From: Spirochaeta lutea
GTDB lineage: Bacteria > Spirochaetota > Spirochaetia > DSM-27196 > Salinispiraceae
Direction: 5' to 3'
DNA length: 64,000 bases
Assembly (NCBI RefSeq): GCF_000758165.1
Contig: NZ_JNUP01000048.1
Location: 1-64,000 of the forward strand
Program-made: the position numbers and the translations under genes
The notes under the pieces: generated by a model
Database searches by the model: none
Told to the model about the DNA's origin: nothing
The model's input: the letters and a program-made list of their open reading frames with translations, nothing else
Shown: one piece after another, positions 42,091 to 51,624 of the stretch
How the letters are laid out: each line of letters starts with the position of its first letter
How positions within the stretch are numbered: position 1 is the first letter of the stretch

Positions 42091-43422
42091 ATGCGGCCCT
42101 CCCTGACCCGGGAAAGTTTGGCGTTTTCCCTGCCCATTGTGGGGGAGCTCTTGCTCATGTCATTGCTTTCCATGGTCACCCTCTCCCTGGTGGGTCACCT
42201 GGGGGCACGGGAGCTTAGCAGCGTAGGCCTGAGCGCTCAGCCCGTGGCTATTAGTCTTGCGTTCTTTCAGAGCATTTCCATCGGCGCAACGGCGTTGATT
42301 GCCCGGTCTGTAGGGGCCGGGCGCCTGGACCAGGCCCGGCAGGTGGTGGTTCAGGCCCTGTACCTGGCAGTGGCCATGGGGCTGATCCTGGGGGTTCCGG
42401 CATGGATCTTCGCACGGCCCCTGGTGGGTGCCCTGGGGGCCCAGGCGGATACCCTGGATTCGGCGGCTATGTATATGCGGTACATGGCCTTGGGGATGGT
42501 ATTCCAGGCCTTGCCCACCGCCGTAACCTCTATTCTCCGGGGGGCCGGGGACTCCCGCACACCCATGGTCTATAACATTATCACCAACGGGGTGAATCTG
42601 GTGTTGAGTCTAGTGCTGATCCACGGGTTTTTCGGCCTTCCCCGGCTGGGTCTGATGGGGGCCGCCCTGGGTACCACCCTGGCAAAGATGGTAAACACCC
42701 TCCTGGCAATCCGGGCCCTGTTCAGCGGAAAGAATCCCATCGCCATCAAACTTTCTGAGATCCGGGGGCTGAACCGTGGTATCATTCACCGGATACTCCG
42801 GGTGGGCGTCTCCTCCGCTGCCGAGGCCCTGGCTATGCGGGTGGGTTTCTTGTTTTACAGCCGGATTATTGCGGATCTTGGGACCCTTTCCTTTGCTGCC
42901 CACCAGATTATTCTGAGCACCACGAGTTTCGGTTCCAATCTGGTTCAGGGGCTTTCCGCCGGGGCGGCAAGTCTGACCGGACGGTCCCTGGGTGCGGAGA
43001 ATCCCGGTTTAGCCCGGGGGTACACTCGGAGCCTTGCCCGGGTGGGGCTCGGGGCCAGCCTCGCCATGGGCCTGGTCTTTTTTTTCTGGGGCGGAGAGGT
43101 GGCCCGGTTGTTCACCGAGGATCCCGGGGTTATTTCCCTGACCGGGCGGGTGTTGCGGATTGCAGCCCTGATCACCCTTCCCCAGAATTTCCTGGCGGTA
43201 TTGTCGGGGGCACTCCGGGGAGCCGGGGATACCCGCTGGCCCCTGGTCGCGGCCTTAACCGGCATGATCAGCGCCAGAATCGGCTTGTCCTTTGTGTTTG
43301 TATTGGTTTTTCGGTGGGGATTAGAAGGCGCCTGGCTCGCGGCCCTGGCGGATCAGTCCATCCGCGCGTTAGTTATCCTGGGCCGGTACCGAGGGGGTCG
43401 CTGGCAGAGTATGGAGGTGTGA
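42091..43422 (+). CDS. MATE-family efflux transporter
   Basis: 443 residues, about 12 membrane helices in two related halves. Blocks such as IVGELLLMSLLSMVTLSLVG, SILRGAGDSRTPM and SGALRGAGDTRWPL (the repeated RGAGD motif of each half) identify the multidrug and toxic compound extrusion family. It starts four bases after GH105 and its stop is two bases before the next start, so the three genes are co-transcribed. Export of a pectin-related by-product or sugar acid is possible but unproven. Confidence 0.9.
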   Translation: MRPSLTRESLAFSLPIVGELLLMSLLSMVTLSLVGHLGARELSSVGLSAQPVAISLAFFQSISIGATALIARSVGAGRLDQARQVVVQALYLAVAMGLILGVPAWIFARPLVGALGAQADTLDSAAMYMRYMALGMVFQALPTAVTSILRGAGDSRTPMVYNIITNGVNLVLSLVLIHGFFGLPRLGLMGAALGTTLAKMVNTLLAIRALFSGKNPIAIKLSEIRGLNRGIIHRILRVGVSSAAEALAMRVGFLFYSRIIADLGTLSFAAHQIILSTTSFGSNLVQGLSAGAASLTGRSLGAENPGLARGYTRSLARVGLGASLAMGLVFFFWGGEVARLFTEDPGVISLTGRVLRIAALITLPQNFLAVLSGALRGAGDTRWPLVAALTGMISARIGLSFVFVLVFRWGLEGAWLAALADQSIRALVILGRYRGGRWQSMEV

Positions 43423-43424
43423 AG

Positions 43425-44999
43425 ATGCACAGAGGCGGTGGGCGTACCCGGAGGACGGGCGGATTGAGTATCGGGATGGTGGTGCTTGTAACCGGCCTGC
43501 TTCTGGGCTGCGGTTCCGATGATCACCGGGGCGGCAGCCGGGACGGGATTGTATCCGGAGCACGAGAAGCAGCCGGCGGGGGTACGGCCATGGGCTCGGC
43601 CGCTCCCGGGCGAGGTACTAACAACGGCCAGTCTGCCCGGGTCATCCACGCCTTCCTGAACAACATCCTCCAGGATTGGGAGGGTCAGGGGGTGTTCGCC
43701 CAGCGCTTTGAGGAGCTCACCGGCGTTGAACTCACCATAACTCAACCACCCCACCAGAGCTATTCCGAGCGGGTTTTCCTGCAGTTAGCCTCGGAGAATG
43801 TGCCCGATGTCATCGAAATTCTTCCCGAACACCTGCCCCGGCTGCTAGGATCGGGGTTGATCATTCCGTTGAACGATCTCCAGGCGGGCGGCCGATACTC
43901 AGGCAGCATAGAAGAGCGGTTTTTGGAGAGTGTGCGCCACCCCTCGGGAGCCCTCTACGGGATTCCCAGCCGAAACGGCGGCGGCTGTGTGACCTACATC
44001 CGCCGGGATTGGCTGGACAACCTTGGCTTGCCGGTTCCCCGCACCTGGGACGAACTCCAGGAGGTGCTTCTTGCCTTTACCTTCGGTGATCCTAACGGCT
44101 CCGGCCGGGATGATACCTATGGGTACACCGATGTGGCAGCGGGGAGTGCCGACTGGTATAACCGGCTGATCATGGGGGCGGGCCGCATTGAGATTTACTA
44201 CGATTATCAGCGCCAGGAGTGGGTGGACGGCTTCACCAGCCCGGAAACCCGGGAGGCTCTGATCCGGTACAAGGCTCTTTACGACCTCGGAGTGATTGAT
44301 CCCGGGGTTCCTACCAATACCACCTACACCGCCCGGACCAAGTTTATCAACGGCCAGGTGGGGATGTTCACCTACTGGGCCAACCACTGGGCCCGGAATC
44401 TTCAGGACCGGACCCGGGCCGCCTCCTCGCCCCAGGCGCAGATTGCTCCCATGCCCGCCCTGGAAGATGGACGGTACATTATCCGCATAGCTCCGCTACT
44501 GGTCATTACTACCGAGGCTGAGGATTCCCGGTGGGTCTACGATACCTTCATCGACAGCCAATTTGATAAGGGTCCCATGCAGGAGCTGTTCACCTACGGG
44601 GTGGAGGGTTACCATTGGCAGATGAACGACCAAGACGAGCTGGTCTTCCTGGAAAACCCCCAGGATCCCTACGGGGCCCGGTTCACCAAATCCTACGTGC
44701 CCCCCAGCGGGGTTATTAACGGGTGGCAGCTTCCGGCCCCCCTGGATCCCCTGGTGGCTGAGGCGGGAAGGGTTTTGGAGGAAAACCCCTATTACGAGCG
44801 TCAGAAATGGGGGGGCGAATACTACAGCCAGTACTTCGTCGAGATCGAACAGCATCTCAAGGCTGAGCTCTTAACAGCCTATTTAACCGGAAGCCTGAGT
44901 CTCGAACAGACCATGGAGCAGTACCGCCGGCAAAGCAGGGCCTACTACATCGACCGTATACTCGCTGAGCTCAACGGACCGGGACTGGACCGGAACTAG
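43425..44999 (+). CDS. Orphan ABC sugar-binding lipoprotein
   Basis: 524 residues with lipobox LLLGC and a Gly/Ala/Ser-rich linker. The fold is that of a family 1 solute-binding protein; RRDWLDNLGLPVPRTWDELQ and FGDPNGSGRDDTYG parallel the binding protein at 37326-38780, so the two are paralogues. The start at 43425 has GGAGGTG; the upstream open frame overlaps the MATE gene. No permease genes follow. It may feed the divergent permease pair with a second ligand or act as a sugar sensor partner for the membrane AraC regulator. Confidence 0.88.
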   Translation: MHRGGGRTRRTGGLSIGMVVLVTGLLLGCGSDDHRGGSRDGIVSGAREAAGGGTAMGSAAPGRGTNNGQSARVIHAFLNNILQDWEGQGVFAQRFEELTGVELTITQPPHQSYSERVFLQLASENVPDVIEILPEHLPRLLGSGLIIPLNDLQAGGRYSGSIEERFLESVRHPSGALYGIPSRNGGGCVTYIRRDWLDNLGLPVPRTWDELQEVLLAFTFGDPNGSGRDDTYGYTDVAAGSADWYNRLIMGAGRIEIYYDYQRQEWVDGFTSPETREALIRYKALYDLGVIDPGVPTNTTYTARTKFINGQVGMFTYWANHWARNLQDRTRAASSPQAQIAPMPALEDGRYIIRIAPLLVITTEAEDSRWVYDTFIDSQFDKGPMQELFTYGVEGYHWQMNDQDELVFLENPQDPYGARFTKSYVPPSGVINGWQLPAPLDPLVAEAGRVLEENPYYERQKWGGEYYSQYFVEIEQHLKAELLTAYLTGSLSLEQTMEQYRRQSRAYYIDRILAELNGPGLDRN

Positions 45000-45011
45000 T
45001 AAAGAAACCCT

Positions 45012-45485
45012 TCACCGAATACTCCTCCCCCGGAACTCAAGAAGGGATAGCAGAATCATGAGCCCTGCCAGGGGTGGGATGATGTAGTTTCCCAGAGAGC
45101 CCGGGGCGGTTCCTGCCAGAAGGCTCGGATCTAGGGGCTTAAGAACCTGGGCAATGAACAACCGCATGAGATATTCAAAGAGAACGAATACCCACATCAG
45201 GGGGATGAGGTTTCGATAGCGAAACAACACCAGGGTGTAAACCAGCCCCATGGCAAGCTGGGCGAGGCCCCAGAGGGCAAAGAGGTGGTAAATAATTTCA
45301 TCCGGATCCGGCTGGCCAGAGAAGGTAATAAAGGTTGCTATGGAGTTGGCACCACCATCGGGCAACAGGATATGTGCCAAACTCCGCCCAAGGGTCATGA
45401 GGGAGATCATCCCAAAGATAAAGACCATTGGCTTGGCTGGGCTGGGGCTGTTACCAGCCTGCCTGGGGAAGAAAAGTTGAAACAT
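45012..45485 (-). CDS. Small integral membrane protein, unknown
   Basis: 157 residues with four predicted transmembrane helices (about 17-35, 63-85, 95-112 and 130-148). No family recognised. AAGGAG lies before the ATG. It is convergent with the orphan binding-protein gene (12 bases between stops) and follows the AraC-sensor gene by 62 bases on the same strand. The proline-rich cytoplasmic start and short loops give no clue to function. Confidence 0.65.
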   Translation of the reverse strand: MFQLFFPRQAGNSPSPAKPMVFIFGMISLMTLGRSLAHILLPDGGANSIATFITFSGQPDPDEIIYHLFALWGLAQLAMGLVYTLVLFRYRNLIPLMWVFVLFEYLMRLFIAQVLKPLDPSLLAGTAPGSLGNYIIPPLAGLMILLSLLEFRGRSIR

Positions 45486-45547
45486 CGTACTGCTCCTTGC
45501 ATCATTTGCTGGAGAGAAACCCGGCGCCGGGCACCTCCAGAGCCGTG

Positions 45548-47896
45548 TTATACCATCCGGCGCTGACTGTACTCCTGGCGGAATTCGCTGGGACTGAGTC
45601 CCTTAAGTTTCTTAAACACCCTGCGGAAGGTCTTATCGTTGTTGTAGCCCACCATCTGGGCGATGCCGTGGATGCCCGCATCGGTGGTTTTGAGCAGCTG
45701 AACTGCCTGGTCGATTCTCAGGGACTCAATGTAGTTGCTGAAGTTTTCCCCGGTTTGTTCCTTGAAAAAGAAGGACAGGTACGATTCGGTAATGGAGAAC
45801 CGGGAGGCAACCATGGACAGCCCCAGCCCCGGGTCGGTGTACCGGTCCCGGAGGTAGCCGGTGATGCCCTGGATGAGCTCCTTGTTATGGCTGCGTTTTG
45901 CCCCGGAGAGCTGCCGGGTAATGGTCCGGAACTGCTGGAAGAGGGTCTCCAGGGATTCGGGTTCGCCGGAGATCTCGGCCTCCGGGGGAATGGCGGCAGA
46001 TGCCCCAGCCAGATCCCCGGAGAGGGAATCCCGGAGTTTACGGTAGGTACCGTAGACCTCGTGGTAGAGGTAGCGGCACCGGGTGTGGGATATTTTTCGG
46101 CGCTCGAAGTTCTCATGACAGAGGGTCGCAAGGCCCTGCTCCAGGGCCTGTTCGTCCCCGGCACGGACGGCATTACTCAGGCGGATTTCCAGCTCGATGG
46201 GGTAGTAGTATTCCTCGGGGTTCACCAGATCCTGGGTAAAATAGATCTGGTCCCGGGACGTGCCGGGTTTCCAGCTCTGCAGGGCCTGTTTGGCTTCTTC
46301 GAAGGACGCGGCGATCTCCAGAATCTCGGCCTTGGGGGTGCCGATGCCGATAACCAGGCGTCCGTGGTAGATTTCTTCAAAATCACGCTGAATCCCCTCC
46401 AACTGATCGTCCAAGCCGCTCCAGTAACAGCCGCCCCGCTCCTGTTCGGCCATGAGAATCAGGGCGATCTGTTCCTCCTGGTTCTCGCTCAGAAATACCC
46501 TGCCGGGGAAGGTATTGTGGATCAGGGCCTTGAGAACTACCTTGGTGCGGTTCATTTCGTCAATCATGCTCACCGTATCCAGGGTCCGAAAGCCCTGCAG
46601 GCTCATGACCATGGCGACGAAACAGTTTTCGGTTATGGTGATTTTCAGGTATTCCAGGAAGGATTGCATCTCGTTTTTGCTCCGGAAACTGCCGTGGAGC
46701 AGACGGTTGACCAGGAGCCCCTGGTTTACCGCTTCCTGGCGTTCCAGCTGTAGCTGGAGATGCCGGCTCTGGCTGATGAGCTGCTGGACTCCCGTTCCCA
46801 GGGCCTGGATGCCCGAGGATTTTCCCGGTGAGGAGGAATCCAGGACGTCTCCGATTTCCCGGAGGAGCTGCTGGAGGGGCCGGGCGCGGCGGTAGGATAT
46901 GATAGAGGCTACAGCCATGCTGATGAGCATGGATCCCATGAGGGTGAGCAGGGAAATTTGCTGGAGACGGTACACGGGCTGTAAAACAGGCTCGGCCGGC
47001 AGATAGGCGGCATACTTCCATCCGTACTCAGAGGTGGTATAGATGAGGAAATAGTCAGTTCCCTCCAGGCTGAGGGACAGCAGGCCCTCTCTGCCCTGAA
47101 ATACCGGCAGAGACCGTCCCCCCTGCTCCGAGAGAGGGCTCTCCCCCTCCTGGGTGAGGATCTGGTTCTGGGCATCGGCGATGAAGGCCCAGCCTCCCGG
47201 GGGCAGGTTCAGGTTACCCAGGAGGCTCCTAAACTCATCCTCCCCCAAGAGATACACGATGGCACCGGTTATCTCCGTTCCTTGGGAAATGGGCGCCACG
47301 GGCAGGCTCTGCACGTAGGGAATCATGGGTTTGCTGGTAAAATCCTCGATGGTTACCCGGCGGACGGGATAGAATTCCCGCCGGTGGTACCGGGAAAATA
47401 TCCTGTCATGCCAGTCCTCGATACTGATTCCGTCCATAAGGAAATAGGTCTTATCCTCGGTAAAGTCCTCGTGGCGGTACACCGAATAGGGGGTCAAAAT
47501 GAGGGGCGGCTCCTGAAGGTAGAGGTAGAAGGTGCTCTTCAGATTGCTGGAGTAGAGGGTGTAGGTATTGAGACTAGCCACCAATTCCCGGGTGAGCAGG
47601 GAGTCCTGAACACCCGTGGTGCGGTATTCGGTGATGAGCCGGCTAAGCCGGGGGCTGCCGGCGATCTGAAACATCCGCCACTCAAGATCATCGATGGTGC
47701 CTTCGATAACATCCCGGGTCTGACGAAGAACCGCCAGCTTGTTCTCCTCCAGACTCGCCTGAAACTGCTGCACCAGGGCGCTGTTTACCCCGATGCCCAA
47801 GACCAGGGGAATGAGTAACAGTCCGACGTAGGTCAGGAAGAATTGAATAAAGAGATTGTGTTGAAAGATCTGGGTGATGGCGAATCTCCGTTTCAT
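45548..47896 (-). CDS. Membrane-bound AraC-family regulator with extracytoplasmic sensor
   Basis: 782 residues. One membrane helix near residues 15-35 and another near 305-325 bracket a large extracytoplasmic Cache-like sensor domain. A cytoplasmic middle region follows, and two AraC helix-turn-helices lie at the C-terminus (LSMVASRFSITESYLSFFFK, then GIHGIAQMVGYNNDKTFRRV). Such one-component membrane regulators are common in pectin and xylan loci of Paenibacillus-like bacteria and spirochaetes. Its ATG overlaps the stop of the 1179-residue regulator (ATGA), so the two are made together. Likely controls the transporter and GH105 operons. Confidence 0.85.
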   Translation of the reverse strand: MKRRFAITQIFQHNLFIQFFLTYVGLLLIPLVLGIGVNSALVQQFQASLEENKLAVLRQTRDVIEGTIDDLEWRMFQIAGSPRLSRLITEYRTTGVQDSLLTRELVASLNTYTLYSSNLKSTFYLYLQEPPLILTPYSVYRHEDFTEDKTYFLMDGISIEDWHDRIFSRYHRREFYPVRRVTIEDFTSKPMIPYVQSLPVAPISQGTEITGAIVYLLGEDEFRSLLGNLNLPPGGWAFIADAQNQILTQEGESPLSEQGGRSLPVFQGREGLLSLSLEGTDYFLIYTTSEYGWKYAAYLPAEPVLQPVYRLQQISLLTLMGSMLISMAVASIISYRRARPLQQLLREIGDVLDSSSPGKSSGIQALGTGVQQLISQSRHLQLQLERQEAVNQGLLVNRLLHGSFRSKNEMQSFLEYLKITITENCFVAMVMSLQGFRTLDTVSMIDEMNRTKVVLKALIHNTFPGRVFLSENQEEQIALILMAEQERGGCYWSGLDDQLEGIQRDFEEIYHGRLVIGIGTPKAEILEIAASFEEAKQALQSWKPGTSRDQIYFTQDLVNPEEYYYPIELEIRLSNAVRAGDEQALEQGLATLCHENFERRKISHTRCRYLYHEVYGTYRKLRDSLSGDLAGASAAIPPEAEISGEPESLETLFQQFRTITRQLSGAKRSHNKELIQGITGYLRDRYTDPGLGLSMVASRFSITESYLSFFFKEQTGENFSNYIESLRIDQAVQLLKTTDAGIHGIAQMVGYNNDKTFRRVFKKLKGLSPSEFRQEYSQRRMV

Positions 47897-50800
47897 ATAC
47901 CCTTTCTCACCTCATTCCGGTATTTGGTGGGGGACAGACCGGTTCGTTTTCGGAAGACCCTGCAAAAATAAGCCTGATCGGTGAAGCCGATTTCCTGGGA
48001 GATTTCCAGCACCGAGGCGCCGGTGGCGGCCAGAAGCCGGGCTCCCTTGGCGATGCGCAGCCGGGTAAGGTAGTCCCAGGGGGAGAGCCCGGTTTCCTTA
48101 TGGAAGATCCGGGTAAGGTAGTCCTCGCTAACATGGACCTGCTCCGCCAGCATCCACCGAGAAATAGACTGAGAGAAATGGCGATCGAAGTAGGCGATGG
48201 CCTTTTTCACCAACACCGCCGTCTGGGCCGGGAGCAGTTCCTCCTCCCCGGCCAGGCGTTCCACCCATCCGGCGAGCTCATCGGGGGCGTACACCCCTTG
48301 GTGCAGCAGACAGACCCGGGGGAGGATGCTCAGGCGAGGATCCTGGGAAATCCGTGGGAATCCTGGGGCAAGAATCCCCAGGGGAACCGACTCATACCGG
48401 GGATCCTGGCGGATTTCCCACACAAAATCCGGATTATCTTCGGCCAAGATAATGGCCCGGGGGTTGCGGGGAAGATCGGGAAGGTAGAGATCCCGGCTGC
48501 CCCGGAGGATAACACCGTCCTTCAGCGAACCGATCCCTGCATGGGGGTCCGGGGGCTGTTCCCCCAGGAAAATTAGAACGGGTCCCGGGCTGCCCCCGGT
48601 CCTATGATGCACCATGGCCATGCCCAGCCTCCAGGGAGCCTGACCGGTATGACCGCGGCCCTCGGATGCCGGGGACTGGGGGGGCCCTCCCTGGCCCTGG
48701 AGCAGAAGCTGCCGGGCAGATTGGCTCCTGCACACCACCCCCAAGGGAATGTCCGCCAGGCCCTGTAATCCCCCGAGCTGGGCAGCCAGCACCTCCAGAC
48801 CCGAGGACTGCCCCCCCAGATCGATGACGAGAAACTCCACCCGGTCCTGGTACCTGGTCAGCTCCTCGGGGGTAATCTCCCGGATTACCTCCATGGCTCC
48901 CGGGGCCCACAGATCCTGCCACCCGGATTGCGGGGCATCCGGACCGGCGCCGCAGCGGACCAGGGTTACCCCCATGGCCCGGCTATCCGATACAGGGGTT
49001 TTTGCACTGAATCCTCCCCTGGGCAGAGGCGGACGGCCGCTCATGGTCGGATAGGGGAACACCACCTCCCCCTGGCCGGTCTGCCGGTTCCAGCTCACGC
49101 TTCCCCCGTGGAGGATCATGATCTGCTGGTAGAGCTGCCAGGAAATACCCGGCAGGGCGGCAGCGGCCGGCGGGGTCTCCAGGCTGCTTCGGAGGCTCAG
49201 TACGATCCCCCGGGCCTCAAGGCGCCAGTCAGCCCGTATATTCCGGCGGATCTTGGCGCTGCCTGGGACCCCGGAGATCTCGGGCCCTGGGATTGAGGGA
49301 CGGGACTCTCCCCGGGGTGAAACCAGGTCGGCCAGGCCAAGGAGCACCTTGCTCACCCGAGGCAGGTCCAAATCGGTCAGGGGAACCAGACCGCGGATTT
49401 CCTCGGGAGTCTCCCAGGTCACCGGAATTTGGGAATCCACATAGTCGGGGAGATACACAGCCTCCAGGGTTAGAACAAGGTCGTTGCCCTGGGCCCGGGA
49501 AACATCCTCCAGGTCCCGGGCGAGGGTTAGGAGATCCTGGATCTCCGGGGTGATTCCAGGCAGGCGGGATAGACGCAGCAGGGGAGCCACCAGTTCATTA
49601 CTGGCGTTTCGAAGGAACCGGTTTTTAGTTTCCTCGGCTTGCCGGGCGGCGTCCCGGGCGGCCCGGAGGTCCTCCAGCAGACGGATGGTCTTCATGGCCT
49701 TGGTGAGGCTCAGCCGCAGCTGTTCGTAGGCCAGACTCCGGGAGATATCCATGGATACCAGGGCGTATCCGTAGAATCCTGATTCGTCGCTCAGGGGAAA
49801 TACCCCGTACGCCCCGGCTTGCAGCCAGGCTAGGCAGCTCTCAGGTACAATGCGCCCCGGGCCGGCAGCCTGGCCAGGAGGTACTTCTTCAATCCGGCCC
49901 TCCCGGTCGATCCGGTAGCCTCCCGCCGTCACAAACGCCTCCCGGGAGTCCGGGCCGCCGGCCCCGGGATAGGAACCATGAGGGCCGGACGGTAGGACCC
50001 CGTGGCCGGTGCTGGGTACCGGATCTTCCGACCCGGGGAGGGTGCCGCCCCTGCGGAGCATGACGATCCCCAGGGAGATTCCCAGGTCTCCCAGCCCCCG
50101 AGCTAATACCCCGGACAGGCCCTCCACACTGTGCAGCCCCAGAAGCTGCTGCTCAAAACCCTGCATCCGCCGGAAAAACTCCCCGGATTCCCATGCACTG
50201 GTTACCGCCTGACGCTCCATGGCATCGCTGATCAACAACCGGCCGCGCTCAATCATCAGGTCCAGGGCCGGACGCCGGGACTCTTCGACCCCAAGGCGGC
50301 ACCGCACATGGGCCGCGCTCAGGGCATCCTGCCAGACGTAGAGGGACAACCCGAGGTTCAGCACCCGGGACAGGATATTCTCCAGGGTGGTAAAAAAGGC
50401 CGACTCATCCCGGCCCGACAGGGTCTGGATCATGGCCTGGACCAGGGGCACGATCCACGCCTGCAGCTCCTCCTCCCCGCCCTGGATCTGGGTCGCCATA
50501 TCCCGGCTGGTCAGTTGGATGAACCGCGGATCTTCCAGAGCCAGGGCCTCAACCACCGGCTGGGGCCGCAGATCCTTGGGATGGGAAAAACAGCCGCAGG
50601 AGCGCCGGATGACCAACCGGGGTGTCAGGGAGATGTTCCCGGTTTTCTGACCTGCGGCACGGAGGAAGGCCTCTTCTCCGGCCTGGGCAAAGGGCATGCG
50701 AACCGTGGTAAATCCGGGGCTGATGAGCCGGCTCTCGGGGCTGTCGTTGAATCCACCGGCAATGAAGTCCCGGGGAGCCTGATACCCTCTATCGGCCAGG

Positions 50801-51432
50801 GTATTCAGGGTGTCCAGAAGCTGGAGATCGCTGGATGCCAGGAGAGCATCAAAATCCCTGCCCGGAACCAGGTGCTGGATATCGGTGATGATTGCCGCCG
50901 CCTCCCCTCCCTGGGCCCATCCCAGACAAGGAGAGATCCACTGGGCTTCTTCAGCCAGGCGGCGGCTCCGGAGGAAATCGGTGAACGCCCGGAACCGGTC
51001 CTGGGCGGATTGGTGCTCTTCCGGCCCGCGGATGAAGGCGAATCGCCGGGCTCCATGACGGGTGTAGAAATGCTCCAGCAGGGTCGCCATTCCCCGGTAG
51101 GCATCCAGGGTGATGGCGGCCGCTCCAGCCAGGGGATCGCCCAGGGCAACCAGGGGCAGTCCGGTGAACCGGGCATGAAACATCCCCACGGCTTCGGGAC
51201 TGATGATTCCCCCCAGGGCGCTCGTCCAGGTAATCAGACTGGTAAGCCCCGAGTCCTGCACCACCTCGTATATCCGGTTCCGGTGCTGCTCCGCCGCTTC
51301 ACTCCGGCCGAGACGGCCCCCGGGATAGAGAAAGAGGCGGTGTCCCTGCTTTTTCGCCAGGTCTGCCATAACCGGCCAGATGAGCCGGGCGGAACCGCTA
51401 TGAATGTTGGGTGTAATAAATCCTATATCCAT
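47893..51432 (-). CDS. Hybrid LacI-type sensor / kinase-like / AraC regulator
   Basis: 1179 residues, no signal or membrane helix. Residues 1-295 form a LacI/Peripla_BP_3-type ligand domain (MDIGFITPNIHSGSARLIW, GGFNDSPESRLISPGFTTVR, ending RRSCGCF). Then come a helical/GAF-like region, a segment like a histidine-kinase dimerisation helix (TKNRFLRNASNELVAPLLRL, with Asn in place of the phospho-His) and a poorly conserved ATPase-like part. Two divergent receiver-like stretches follow, and an AraC double helix-turn-helix at 1080-1179 (WMLAEQVHVSEDYLTRIFHK). All phosphorelay residues seem lost, so it probably works as a one-component sugar sensor. A KdgR-like box lies just before its ATG; no ribosome site is evident. 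Confidence 0.8.
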   Translation of the reverse strand: MDIGFITPNIHSGSARLIWPVMADLAKKQGHRLFLYPGGRLGRSEAAEQHRNRIYEVVQDSGLTSLITWTSALGGIISPEAVGMFHARFTGLPLVALGDPLAGAAAITLDAYRGMATLLEHFYTRHGARRFAFIRGPEEHQSAQDRFRAFTDFLRSRRLAEEAQWISPCLGWAQGGEAAAIITDIQHLVPGRDFDALLASSDLQLLDTLNTLADRGYQAPRDFIAGGFNDSPESRLISPGFTTVRMPFAQAGEEAFLRAAGQKTGNISLTPRLVIRRSCGCFSHPKDLRPQPVVEALALEDPRFIQLTSRDMATQIQGGEEELQAWIVPLVQAMIQTLSGRDESAFFTTLENILSRVLNLGLSLYVWQDALSAAHVRCRLGVEESRRPALDLMIERGRLLISDAMERQAVTSAWESGEFFRRMQGFEQQLLGLHSVEGLSGVLARGLGDLGISLGIVMLRRGGTLPGSEDPVPSTGHGVLPSGPHGSYPGAGGPDSREAFVTAGGYRIDREGRIEEVPPGQAAGPGRIVPESCLAWLQAGAYGVFPLSDESGFYGYALVSMDISRSLAYEQLRLSLTKAMKTIRLLEDLRAARDAARQAEETKNRFLRNASNELVAPLLRLSRLPGITPEIQDLLTLARDLEDVSRAQGNDLVLTLEAVYLPDYVDSQIPVTWETPEEIRGLVPLTDLDLPRVSKVLLGLADLVSPRGESRPSIPGPEISGVPGSAKIRRNIRADWRLEARGIVLSLRSSLETPPAAAALPGISWQLYQQIMILHGGSVSWNRQTGQGEVVFPYPTMSGRPPLPRGGFSAKTPVSDSRAMGVTLVRCGAGPDAPQSGWQDLWAPGAMEVIREITPEELTRYQDRVEFLVIDLGGQSSGLEVLAAQLGGLQGLADIPLGVVCRSQSARQLLLQGQGGPPQSPASEGRGHTGQAPWRLGMAMVHHRTGGSPGPVLIFLGEQPPDPHAGIGSLKDGVILRGSRDLYLPDLPRNPRAIILAEDNPDFVWEIRQDPRYESVPLGILAPGFPRISQDPRLSILPRVCLLHQGVYAPDELAGWVERLAGEEELLPAQTAVLVKKAIAYFDRHFSQSISRWMLAEQVHVSEDYLTRIFHKETGLSPWDYLTRLRIAKGARLLAATGASVLEISQEIGFTDQAYFCRVFRKRTGLSPTKYRNEVRKGI

Positions 51433-51434
51433 TT

Positions 51435-51449
51435 TGAAACGTTGTTTTA
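51435..51449 (-). promoter_or_regulatory. KdgR-like box at the hybrid-regulator start
   Basis: TAAAACAACGTTTCA on the minus strand agrees with TGAAACANTGTTTCA at 12 of 14 fixed positions and ends two bases before the start codon. The IclR protein encoded at 56215-57063 is the obvious candidate to bind it. Confidence 0.5.
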
Positions 51450-51465
51450 TTCTTTCGGGTTATTG

Positions 51466-51482
51466 TACACCTGGATGGTGTA
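51466..51482. promoter_or_regulatory. Inverted repeat TACACC-n5-GGTGTA
   Basis: TACACCTGGATGGTGTA is a perfect 6-5-6 palindrome in the 321-base region between the divergent hybrid regulator and uxaBA genes. It may be an operator; the binding protein is unknown. Confidence 0.4.
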
Positions 51483-51624
51483 TCTGGCGAGGTTTTTCTT
51501 ATTCCGAACTTACTGCATTAAAATCACCATAATACCTGACAAGGCAGTTCGGGAAAGTGCAAATACCCCGCGCCAGGGTTCATGGACTGGGAACGCCCGG
51601 GGCCCTACTATCGAGGTAAGAATA

